Shown here one piece after another: positions 1 to 6,383 of a stretch of DNA of 14,313 nucleotides. The position numbers and the translations under genes were made by a program. Numbering within the stretch: position 1 is the stretch's first letter; each line of letters starts with the position of its first letter. The notes under the pieces were generated by a model, which saw only the letters and a program-made list of their open reading frames with translations, was not told the DNA's origin and made no database searches. Location of the stretch: contig JACMJP010000107.1 of NCBI GenBank assembly GCA_014380545.1, positions 1-14,313 on the forward strand. The letters are read 5' to 3'. This stretch comes from Chitinophagales bacterium (GTDB lineage: Bacteria > Bacteroidota > Bacteroidia > Chitinophagales > BACL12).

Positions 1-49
1 AAATAATATCATCCATTGTTTGTGCGAAATAATTTTTTGAAGTGTTCAT
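1..49 (-). CDS. Energy transducer TonB, N-terminal fragment (cut by window start)
   Basis: Reading leftwards from an ATG at 47-49, sixteen codons stay open to the window edge and give MNTSKNYFAQTMDDII, with the next codon beginning with T. Bacteroidota TonB-family proteins typically open with a short polar stretch followed by a 'DDIVFENRNKxYGAY'-type motif just before the membrane helix, and MDDII(F) fits the start of that motif. The position 56 bases downstream of exbD on the same strand supports this, since exbD-tonB is a standard order. TonB would span the periplasm and pass energy from the ExbB/ExbD motor to outer-membrane transporters. The identification rests on a very short peptide plus context, so it is tentative. 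No Shine-Dalgarno-like sequence precedes the ATG. Confidence 0.55.
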   Translation of the reverse strand, partial: MNTSKNYFAQTMDDII

Positions 50-105
50 ATGCGTTGTGGTTTTAATGATTAATTTATAAATGCTTTTTATCAGCTTTTA
101 GTATT

Positions 106-618
106 TTACAATTGTTGTTTTATTGCAAGATTTTCTTCTTCAGTTAAATCCTGCATAGCGTAACTGTAAACATCTGTTATCACCATTTCATCTAAAATGT
201 CTACCAGGTTTTTATAATTTGCATCATCAGTTACTTTAATAATGCAGATCAATTCCCGGTTAGTATAAAATTTTTCTTTCACAATTTTTTGTTTATCGTA
301 AATTAATTGCCGTAAACCTTCACTTGTATAATCTGTTTTCTTTAAAGCTAAATATTCATCTCCGGGATAATACCAGATAATATCTTTTTTATCAAGGATA
401 AATGTGAGCATTGCAGATTCAGGATAATTCTCAGGATTACCAGTTGTGTCAGGCATCTTCAATTTCATTGCATATTTTTCCTGCAATGTAGTTGTAAGCA
501 TAAAAAAAGTAATGAGCAAAAAAGCAAGATCAACCATTGGTGTGAGATCAACACGGGCGGTTAATCTTTTTCTGCCTTTCCTGCTATCGCTTTTTGTTTG
601 TAATTGAACATCTGCCAT
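106..618 (-). CDS. exbD: ExbD/TolR-family biopolymer transport protein
   Basis: This 170-residue protein has the ExbD plan. A short basic cytoplasmic N-terminus (KSDSRKGRKR) is followed by one transmembrane helix at about residues 25-45, then a periplasmic domain. The helix contains the family motif LTPMVDLAFLLITFFM. Its Asp30 is at the position of the proton-carrying aspartate of ExbD/TolR. With ExbB it forms the proton-driven inner-membrane motor that energises TonB. The periplasmic part (about 46-170) is larger than in classical 140-residue ExbD and includes an insert around WYYPGDEYLALKKTDY, which is common in Bacteroidota paralogs. The gene is followed by a probable tonB, while no exbB is present in the window. 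The terminator behind tRNA-Arg isolates it from upstream transcription, so it should have its own promoter, but no convincing -7 box was found upstream. Confidence 0.93.
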   Translation of the reverse strand: MADVQLQTKSDSRKGRKRLTARVDLTPMVDLAFLLITFFMLTTTLQEKYAMKLKMPDTTGNPENYPESAMLTFILDKKDIIWYYPGDEYLALKKTDYTSEGLRQLIYDKQKIVKEKFYTNRELICIIKVTDDANYKNLVDILDEMVITDVYSYAMQDLTEEENLAIKQQL

Positions 619-730
619 TGCTGTTAATTTGAGGCAAGGATGTATAGCATTTTTTTATTCCATAAAAACAATTGTCATTTTTTAGGGTGTGAAGATTTTT
701 ATGACAAATGAGAAATGCAGTGGAGGAAAA

Positions 731-745
731 GTGGTCCGGATTGGA
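731..745 (-). repeat. Partial duplicate of the tRNA-Arg 3' end
   Basis: GTGGTCCGGATTGGA at 731-745 matches GTGATCCGGATTGGA at 793-807 in 14 of 15 positions. The latter is the 3' acceptor strand and part of the T arm of the neighbouring tRNA-Arg. The copy lies beyond the tRNA terminator, 62 bases away, in the same orientation. It is either a relic of a second tRNA gene or an attachment-site-like duplication of a tRNA 3' end. No integrase gene is nearby. Confidence 0.5.
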
Positions 746-752
746 AACTAAG

Positions 753-790
753 TAAAAAAATAAAGCGGATAAAAATTTTATCCGCTTTAT
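753..790 (-). terminator. Rho-independent terminator of tRNA-Arg
   Basis: A near-perfect inverted repeat pairs 760-774 with 776-790 (core AAAGCGGATAAAA / TTTTATCCGCTTT). On the minus strand it is followed by a run of T residues, read as A's at 754-760 on the plus strand. It begins 3 bases after the end of the tRNA, so it should stop tRNA transcription and shield exbD from read-through. Confidence 0.85.
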
Positions 791-793
791 ATG

Positions 794-867
794 TGATCCG
801 GATTGGATTCAAACCAATGACCCACAGCTTAGAAGGCTGTTGCTCTATTCAACTGAGCTACCGGACC
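794..867 (-). tRNA. tRNA-Arg (anticodon TCT)
   Basis: On the minus strand a 74-base cloverleaf begins GGTCCGG and ends CCGGATC plus discriminator A. The acceptor stem pairs throughout, with one G-U at the second pair. The D arm contains TAGCTCAGTTGAATAGAGCA. The anticodon stem ACAGC/GCTGT encloses loop CTTCTAA with anticodon TCT, which reads AGA arginine codons. The T arm holds GGTTTGAATCC. CCA is not encoded (the next bases are CAT), so it must be added after transcription. A -7 box lies 30 bases upstream and a hairpin terminator follows directly, so the gene appears to be its own transcription unit between purC and exbD. Confidence 0.95.
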
Positions 868-896
868 AATGAGACTGATACTGCATATTGCAGATG

Positions 897-904
897 CAAA
901 ATTA
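897..904 (-). promoter_or_regulatory. Putative -7 promoter box for tRNA-Arg
   Basis: Read on the minus strand, 904-897 is TAATTTTG, a perfect match to the Bacteroidota -7 consensus TAnnTTTG. Transcription would start near 890-892, about 24 bases before the tRNA 5' end, leaving a short leader to be trimmed by RNase P. No TTG -33 element is visible at the usual distance. Confidence 0.5.
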
Positions 905-931
905 AAAAATAATCTTTGCTGTTTTAATTTT

Positions 932-1885
932 TTATGAAAGATGGTAGAGTTTTTCCAATCCCATTATAATATTTCTATAGGTATCAGAATCGCCATACAC
1001 ACTTGGAACAAAATGTTTCCCGGTTACTTTTTCATATAATTCAATATAGCGGTTGCTTATTTGTTGTACAAAACCATCGGGCATATCAGGCACCGTTTCG
1101 TTTTCTTTTCCCATAAAATTATTTGCTATCAGCCATTCCCGTACAAATTCTTTTGATATTTGTTTTTGCGCTTCATTATTTTTTTGGCGTTCTGCATAAC
1201 CATCAGCATAAAAATATCTTGATGAATCAGGCGTATGAACTTCATCCATTAAATAAATCTCATTATTATATTTTCCGAATTCATATTTTGTATCCACTAA
1301 TATTAGCCCTCTCTCTTTTGCCATTTTTGTTCCCCGTTCAAATAATTTTTTTGTATAGTGTTCCATAATTGCATAATCCTCCGCACTCACAATTGATTGT
1401 TTAATTATTTCATCTTTACTTATATCTTCATCGTGACCGGTAGCAGCTTTTGTGGTAGGTGTAATAATTGCATCAGGAAAAGCATCACTTTGTTTTAATC
1501 CTTCCGGCATTTTTTCTCCGCAAATAATTCTTTTTCCACTGTTATATTCCCTCCATGCATGGCCGCTTAAATATCCCCTTATCACCATCTCAATTTTTAC
1601 TGGTTCACATTTTAAACCAATACTTGCCTTCGGATCAGGAACAGATAATAACCAGTTTGGGGTTATATCTCTTGTTGCTGTTAAAAAATATTCTGCAATT
1701 TGATTTAATACTTGCCCTTTAAATGGGACTGGCTTAGGAAGAATCACATCAAACGCTGAGATCCGGTCGCTGGCAATCATGACCAGTAACTTATCATGAA
1801 TTGTATAAACATCCCGTACTTTACCATGATACACCTGGGTTTGCCCCGGGAAATTATATTGTGATCTTTTACTTGTACTTACCAT
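932..1885 (-). CDS. purC: Phosphoribosylaminoimidazole-succinocarboxamide synthase (SAICAR synthetase)
   Basis: PurC joins aspartate to CAIR using ATP to make SAICAR in de novo purine synthesis, in the cytoplasm. The 317-residue protein shows the family signatures in order: nucleotide-binding GKVRDVY (21-27), SDRISAFDV (39-47), VIRGYLSGHAWREY (101-114), TPTTKA (142-147), LVDTKYEFG (196-204) and DEVHTPDSSR (214-223). The length fits the longer PurC form (about 300 residues) rather than the roughly 240-residue E. coli type. It is a single-gene unit. A consensus promoter ends 14 bases before the ATG and no Shine-Dalgarno sequence is seen. The tRNA-Arg gene lies downstream on the same strand but has its own box. 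The start at 1885 fits because GKVRDVY then lies about 20 residues from the N-terminus, as expected. Confidence 0.97.
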   Translation of the reverse strand: MVSTSKRSQYNFPGQTQVYHGKVRDVYTIHDKLLVMIASDRISAFDVILPKPVPFKGQVLNQIAEYFLTATRDITPNWLLSVPDPKASIGLKCEPVKIEMVIRGYLSGHAWREYNSGKRIICGEKMPEGLKQSDAFPDAIITPTTKAATGHDEDISKDEIIKQSIVSAEDYAIMEHYTKKLFERGTKMAKERGLILVDTKYEFGKYNNEIYLMDEVHTPDSSRYFYADGYAERQKNNEAQKQISKEFVREWLIANNFMGKENETVPDMPDGFVQQISNRYIELYEKVTGKHFVPSVYGDSDTYRNIIMGLEKLYHLS

Positions 1886-1899
1886 AAAAGTATTTCCGA

Positions 1900-1928
1900 C
1901 AAAAATAGATTTTGTTTTTTACTTCAAA
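1900..1928 (-). promoter_or_regulatory. Bacteroidota-type promoter for purC
   Basis: On the minus strand TTTG (1928-1925) is followed after 17 bases by TATTTTTG (1907-1900). This matches the TTG-N17-23-TAnnTTTG pattern described for Flavobacterium and relatives. Transcription would start near 1893-1895, giving a leader of roughly 8-10 bases before the purC ATG. Confidence 0.65.
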
Positions 1929-2022
1929 CGATATATAATTAGGTAATTATTGTTTCCTGTAGAATACGAATAATAACAATTTATTTCTCATTCATCACAA
2001 GGACACAAAACACCTTTCTTTT

Positions 2023-2040
2023 GGAATAAGCATTTATTCC
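2023..2040. repeat. Perfect inverted repeat upstream of the DUF423 gene
   Basis: GGAATAA and TTATTCC flank the four-base spacer GCAT, giving an 18-base dyad in the 222-base gap between the divergent purC and DUF423 genes. It lies 44 bases upstream of the DUF423 -7 box. It could be an operator or a chance AT-rich dyad. The rest of this gap shows only the two promoter boxes. Confidence 0.3.
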
Positions 2041-2083
2041 TGCTATGTACAATTCGGTTATCAAAACTTAAGGAAGGTGGATT

Positions 2084-2091
2084 TACCTTTG
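2084..2091 (+). promoter_or_regulatory. Putative -7 promoter box for the DUF423 gene
   Basis: TACCTTTG is a perfect TAnnTTTG match. Transcription would start near 2096-2098, about 10 bases before the ATG at 2108. No TTG is seen at the -33 position. An ATG AAA AAA TAA triplet series at 2093-2104 lies between box and start and is not considered a gene. Confidence 0.5.
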
Positions 2092-2107
2092 TATGAAAAA
2101 ATAAAAA

Positions 2108-2509
2108 ATGCAAAAGAATATTTTACGTATAGCAGCAATTTTCGGAGTTATTGCAGTTATCCTCGGTGCATTTGGTGCACACAGTTTGGAAACATTAGCC
2201 AATAATGGAAAATTAGAAATAGAACGATTAAAAACATGGGAAACCGCTGTACAATATCAATTCTATCACACTTTTGCATTATGTGTTTTAGCCTTATCTT
2301 TTTCCGGACTGCATCAAAAATATGCAGTTTATGCAAAAAACTTTTTTATGGCAGGAATATTTATTTTCTGTGGCAGTTTATACTTGCTTACACTTTCTCC
2401 GCTTTTTGCCGGAAAAGAATTAGCATGGTTTGGTGCAATTACACCTATTGGTGGATTATTTTTTATTGCTGGATGGATTATGTTTATTCTTGCATTATCA
2501 AAAAAATAA
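2108..2509 (+). CDS. DUF423 family small integral membrane protein (YgdD-like)
   Basis: The 133-residue hydrophobic protein has four predicted membrane helices, at about 5-24, 53-68, 79-98 and 106-130. It has the conserved DUF423 marks: GAFGAHSL (20-27) at the end of the first helix, WETAVQYQFYHTFAL (44-58) before the second, GSLYLLTL (89-96) and GAITPIGGLFFIAGW (109-123). The length is typical of the family (about 120-130). The molecular function of DUF423 proteins is not established; they sit in the inner membrane. The gene stands alone, diverges from purC, and ends at a bidirectional hairpin terminator shared with the convergent OmpA-family gene. Confidence 0.93.
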   Translation: MQKNILRIAAIFGVIAVILGAFGAHSLETLANNGKLEIERLKTWETAVQYQFYHTFALCVLALSFSGLHQKYAVYAKNFFMAGIFIFCGSLYLLTLSPLFAGKELAWFGAITPIGGLFFIAGWIMFILALSKK

Positions 2510-2559
2510 TTTTAATTCATACTGCGTATTATTTGAGAAAGTAATTTTAAAATATATAA

Positions 2560-2593
2560 AAAATAAAGGCTCCGATTTCGGAGCCTTTATTTT
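2560..2593. terminator. Bidirectional rho-independent terminator
   Basis: AAATAAAGGCTCCGA (2561-2575) pairs perfectly with TCGGAGCCTTTATTT (2578-2592), with one more A-T pair outside. The core is a 7-bp GC-rich stem closed by an ATTT loop. T-runs follow on the plus strand and A-runs precede, so it works in both directions. It separates the convergent DUF423 gene and the end of the OmpA-family operon. Confidence 0.93.
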
Positions 2594-2615
2594 GCTTTAA
2601 TTATATAAATTCTAT

Positions 2616-5327
2616 TTACTTACATTTTAATTTTAAACTCTTCATATCCAGTGAACAGCCGTTTGCTTCAACTACCGGTCCGCCAACAACCATGTTTTGT
2701 GTTATTGTAGGATTAATTCTTGCTTCAACATTGGTAAATACAGATTCACCAAGCTGTATAGTTTTTATAACTATAATATCTCCGGTTAATGTAGTTCCGT
2801 CAGAAATTTCAATTGTTTTTCCACCTGCTTTAATATCTGATGCGGAAATAGCACCTTCAGATTTTAGTTTAATATAGAACTCATCGCTGATCATTGAAAG
2901 TTTGAGTTGTGGATTTGGGTTAAGGAAATATTTTGTATCAACACCATTTACCACAGCATTGCCTTCATATACATTTCCTTTCTTCACTAACACCGGATCA
3001 ACTCCTGCTTTGCCTGCAGGCTTACCACTGTCCTTTACTTTTTTATCTTCTTTAGTTTCTGTTTTTGTGTCGGTCTTTGTATCTGTCTTTGTATCTGTCT
3101 TTGTTTCAGTCGTAGTTGTTTGAGAATTATCCTGCTTCACTTCAGAACCTTCATCACCTTCCTCTAACTGCTGTAGATCGAGGAGCTTTTTGTTTTTTTC
3201 AGCATCTGCTTTTTCCTGTTTTTCTCTTTCCAGTGCCTTCATTGCATCAATTTCACCCTGATCATATTTAATTATAGAATTTGGAATTTCACCAAGAATC
3301 TTAAATTCAGTACGGCGATTAATTTGATGCTCTTCTTCAGTACATTTTACACCGTCCTTACATTTGTTTTTTAAATTACGTTCCCCATATCCTTTTGCCT
3401 GAAGTCTTTCAGGAGAAATTCCTTTTTCAATTAGATAATCTACAACACTTTGCGCTCTTTTTTGAGATAGTGTATCATTATACTGTGTACTTGAACGGCT
3501 ATCTGTATGTGAGCCTATTTCGAGAATAATTCCCGGATGGAACGTTAAAATATTATATAGTGAATCAAGTGACACAAAAGATTCGGGACGAAGATTCCAT
3601 TTATCCAACGGATAATAAATATTTTTTACCTCTATTGGAATTTGGGGAATAATAGGATCCATCGGTATGTCTATATAAATTGTATCATCTTCGAGTAAAC
3701 CAACTGTTGATACCTTTCCTTGTCCCGGATAGAATCCGTTTTTTGCTGAAGTTAAAATATAAGTTTCATATTCAGTTCCACGATAGAAGCTAAACATTTT
3801 ATCAATTTTACTTTCAGCTGAATCTAATTTCATCCGGGATACTTTCATTAAGTTTACAGAAGCTCCTTCAATTGGGGTATTATCTTTTGAATTTAATATT
3901 CTGCCCATAATTGTAAATACCGGAGGAACGATATATTCTATTTCATAAATATCATCGCAGCATGTTTCGCTCTTCACACTAAAACCACCAGGACGGTTTG
4001 AAACCATAAATCCTGTTCTTGATTTTTTATTATCAACTGAATAATAAAAATCATCTACACTACTGTTTACAGGAAGGCCAATATTCATTGCCGGATCCCA
4101 GCTTTTCATACTTCCCTGTGTTTTAAAAATATCTAAGCCACCAATATTTATTAATCCATTAGAACTGAAGTATAACATATTTTCTTTGACACTAAAAAAC
4201 GGAGTTACTTCATCTCCTGCAGTATTTATTTTTCTTCCGCAATTTTGTGGTGCAGTATATTCTTTGCCCTCGTTTCTTATTTCTGAATACCAGATATCCA
4301 TTCCACCAACAGTTCCTTCACGGTTTGAAGTAAAGTATAAAATTTCTTTATTGCCTTTGGCAACACCAACTGTTGGATGTGTAGTTGTAAAACCAGCAGG
4401 TGCGTTTATATCATTAAGTTCTTTTGGTTTCGCCCACTCACCACCTACAAATTCTGACATGTATATTTTACATTCCATTTTGAGCTGCTCATTTGCCTGG
4501 CATTGTGTAAAATAAAACCTTTGCCCGTCAGGAGAAAAAGCTCCGTTTCCCACCTGTGATCCAAGCTCATTAAAAGGACCGCTAAACTCTTTTCCGCTTG
4601 TCCATCCTTCACCCTGACGCTGTGCTGTAAATATTTTTGATTTAAGCTCCACTTTTTTACTTGCACCAAGATCAATTATTTCTTTAGATACAAGTGATGC
4701 ATAAATTAAATTTTGTGTTTTGGGATCATAGGTTGGAGAAAAATCTGTATAATTATTATTTATGTTTGCTCCAAGATGTGTTATTTCAACTTTTAATGGT
4801 TCTGCTGCTAATACTTTTGCTAATTCACATCCTTTTCCTTCATTTTTTGCCATCCTTTTAAGTACGGCAGCTTCGCTTCCTTTTACTTTTGCTTTTTGAG
4901 CTTTTGCAAATTCAGGAATAGCCTCATCATATTTTCCATTCATCTTTAATGACAGTGCATAATAATATTGAGCTTTGGGATAGTCTGCTATTGCAATACT
5001 TACCATTTTTTTAAACCATGTTTCTGAATTTTTATAATCTCTTGCAAGAAAATAAGTATATGCAAGCTGATAGCCTGTATAATTATCAGGATCTTCCTGA
5101 TATTCCTGTAAATAAATATCTATAGCATTATAATAACTTCCGGAACGGAGTAATTCATCCGCTAACATGATTTGTCTGCTGATACGTACTTTTTTTCCGT
5201 TACCATCTGTTACTTCATCAGGCCTGGTGCTTTGCGCAAAACCAGTTGTTATAAAAACAAAGAATGATAAAACAACAACAATATATTTTTTCATAGCCAT
5301 TTTTTTAAAGTTAATTTTTAATTCCAT
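2616..5327 (-). CDS. OmpA-family protein with TPR, PD40 repeats and a C-terminal retropepsin-like domain
   Basis: This 903-residue envelope protein is built in sections. A signal peptide spans about 10-31 (VVVLSFFVFITTGFAQ, cleavage near A31). TPR-like helices follow at about 55-165. PD40/WD40-like beta-propeller repeats span about 193-450 (FSPTYDP, AFSPDGQRFYF, KEILYFTSNREG, NMLYFSSNG). A carboxypeptidase-regulatory-like beta sandwich lies at about 471-560 (GRILNSKDNTPIEGASV). The OmpA peptidoglycan-binding domain is at about 565-680, with D609, NDTLSQKRAQSV (617-628) and RRTEFKI (671-677). A charged linker with TKTD repeats then leads to a retropepsin-like tail (about 781-903) lacking the catalytic Asp. 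The first four parts are a common Bacteroidota set found with PorP and T9SS genes; the tail is unusual. The real start may be Met10 or Met12, directly before KKYIVVVL. It is the last gene of the operon, 11 bases after porP. Confidence 0.93.
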   Translation of the reverse strand: MELKINFKKMAMKKYIVVVLSFFVFITTGFAQSTRPDEVTDGNGKKVRISRQIMLADELLRSGSYYNAIDIYLQEYQEDPDNYTGYQLAYTYFLARDYKNSETWFKKMVSIAIADYPKAQYYYALSLKMNGKYDEAIPEFAKAQKAKVKGSEAAVLKRMAKNEGKGCELAKVLAAEPLKVEITHLGANINNNYTDFSPTYDPKTQNLIYASLVSKEIIDLGASKKVELKSKIFTAQRQGEGWTSGKEFSGPFNELGSQVGNGAFSPDGQRFYFTQCQANEQLKMECKIYMSEFVGGEWAKPKELNDINAPAGFTTTHPTVGVAKGNKEILYFTSNREGTVGGMDIWYSEIRNEGKEYTAPQNCGRKINTAGDEVTPFFSVKENMLYFSSNGLINIGGLDIFKTQGSMKSWDPAMNIGLPVNSSVDDFYYSVDNKKSRTGFMVSNRPGGFSVKSETCCDDIYEIEYIVPPVFTIMGRILNSKDNTPIEGASVNLMKVSRMKLDSAESKIDKMFSFYRGTEYETYILTSAKNGFYPGQGKVSTVGLLEDDTIYIDIPMDPIIPQIPIEVKNIYYPLDKWNLRPESFVSLDSLYNILTFHPGIILEIGSHTDSRSSTQYNDTLSQKRAQSVVDYLIEKGISPERLQAKGYGERNLKNKCKDGVKCTEEEHQINRRTEFKILGEIPNSIIKYDQGEIDAMKALEREKQEKADAEKNKKLLDLQQLEEGDEGSEVKQDNSQTTTTETKTDTKTDTKTDTKTETKEDKKVKDSGKPAGKAGVDPVLVKKGNVYEGNAVVNGVDTKYFLNPNPQLKLSMISDEFYIKLKSEGAISASDIKAGGKTIEISDGTTLTGDIIVIKTIQLGESVFTNVEARINPTITQNMVVGGPVVEANGCSLDMKSLKLKCK
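3061..3108. repeat. 12-bp tandem repeat in the OmpA-family gene
   Basis: Four head-to-tail 12-base units lie at 3061, 3073, 3085 and 3097. The two central copies are identical (GTCTTTGTATCT) and the outer ones diverged. On the coding strand they specify TKTDTKTDTKTDTKTETK (residues 742-759), a hydrophilic linker between the OmpA and C-terminal domains. In-frame copy number could vary by slippage without breaking the gene. Confidence 0.85.
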
Positions 5328-5338
5328 TTACATTCAAA

Positions 5339-6364
5339 TTAATATCTAGGACAAGGTAAGATGTACTGATCAGGAACAACCGGTAAAATACATCCTGTGT
5401 ACATGAGTGATATTTCTAATCCGCCTTTTCCATTTGTTGCAACATCAAGTGCTGAATTATTTACATCATAAGATAATCCTAACTTGAAATTTTTATAGTC
5501 AAGTGCTATGTGTGGAATAATTGCATCGTCCAAACGGGTATAAGCACCAAGATAAAATGTTGCTGGAAAATTTGGGTTCTTCAAATAATATCCGAGATCT
5601 CCACCAACAACAATTTCCTGTGCTCCGGATTGAGTCATAAATAAACCTGTCGGAATAACAGCGAGATTTTGCGTTATCTGAATAATGAATTTGCCATGCA
5701 CTGTAATGCGCATACCTAATTCATTTGTATAGTTTATGCTATCAGGTTTATAAAAAGTTTCCTCAGGTGTTGTAAGATGATTTAACGCACCACCTACCTC
5801 CGCAGAAAATGTTTTATTGAATTTTCCTTTATAAACTAAACCAAGTGCAACATCAATATTATTAATATTGTCGCCACTATAAGGTTCATAATTTGGCAGA
5901 TTAGAATTAAAACTTGCACCATCAAACTGATTTGCAAAATATAGATTATTCCAGTTCAGGCTTTTTTGTGAGAACGATCCCTGAACCCCAAGAGAGATGT
6001 AATGATTTCTTCCCAAACCTTTATGATATGCTGCGGATAATCCGGCAGAAAGATTTGATAAGTTTCCATCACCCGAAACATCATTATATAAGTTTAATCC
6101 AAGTGCAAGATTATCAGTACCGCCAATTCCTCTTATAACAGGAATATCAAAGTATGCAGCGTATGTAGTATACGGTGCGGGGATTTCGCTCCATTGCGAA
6201 CGATAGTTAAGCCCTGCTCTCCAGTCGCATTCATAACTTCCTGTAAGGGCAGGATTTAATGCAAGTGGTTCCTGGTTGAATTGTGAAAAGTGTATGTCTT
6301 GTGCTGATGCTCTTACACCGGCAACGAGAATAACTGCGAAGATGAGTTTGTTAAATTTAGCCAT
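5339..6364 (-). CDS. PorP/SprF family type IX secretion system membrane protein
   Basis: The 341-residue protein has a signal peptide (cleavage after ASA, residue 21). The family opening follows directly: QDIHFSQFNQEPLALNPALTGSYECDWRAGLNYRSQW, residues 22-58. Alternating-residue beta strands characteristic of an outer-membrane barrel then run to the C-terminus. The family (TIGR03519) includes PorP of Porphyromonas and SprF of Flavobacterium. SprF is needed for secretion of SprB, a protein with the type B sorting domain. Here the gene sits 19 bases after two genes for type B cargo and 11 bases before an OmpA-family gene, so it is most likely their dedicated secretion or anchoring partner in the outer membrane. 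Length is normal for the family (about 300-350). It is one of many paralogs such genomes carry, so no specific symbol is given. Confidence 0.95.
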   Translation of the reverse strand: MAKFNKLIFAVILVAGVRASAQDIHFSQFNQEPLALNPALTGSYECDWRAGLNYRSQWSEIPAPYTTYAAYFDIPVIRGIGGTDNLALGLNLYNDVSGDGNLSNLSAGLSAAYHKGLGRNHYISLGVQGSFSQKSLNWNNLYFANQFDGASFNSNLPNYEPYSGDNINNIDVALGLVYKGKFNKTFSAEVGGALNHLTTPEETFYKPDSINYTNELGMRITVHGKFIIQITQNLAVIPTGLFMTQSGAQEIVVGGDLGYYLKNPNFPATFYLGAYTRLDDAIIPHIALDYKNFKLGLSYDVNNSALDVATNGKGGLEISLMYTGCILPVVPDQYILPCPRY

Positions 6365-6383
6365 GTGGTCTGTTTTTTTTCTT

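Noticed and set aside
881..893. CTGCA-TAT-TGCAG dyad between the tRNA-Arg gene and its box
   Set aside because: Only a 5-bp stem at the likely transcription start; no support as a regulatory site.
715..912. Plus-strand open frame of 65 codons
   Set aside because: It runs antisense across the tRNA and its terminator and has no protein-like character.
898..931. AT-only inverted repeat (AAAATTAAAA ... TTTTAATTTT) after purC
   Set aside because: The stem has no G-C pairs, the loop is about 14 bases, and it overlaps the tRNA promoter box; too weak to call a terminator.
2093..2104. Mini-ORF ATG AAA AAA TAA before the DUF423 gene
   Set aside because: Three codons at the predicted transcription start with no support; most likely chance in A-rich sequence.
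2236..2544. Second plus-strand frame overlapping the DUF423 gene
   Set aside because: A shifted-frame shadow rich in Cys/Phe/Trp; the DUF423 frame carries all the conserved motifs.
2902..3123. Plus-strand frame with FVSVFVSVFVSV repeats
   Set aside because: It is the complement of the TKTD repeat in the OmpA-family gene, not an independent gene.
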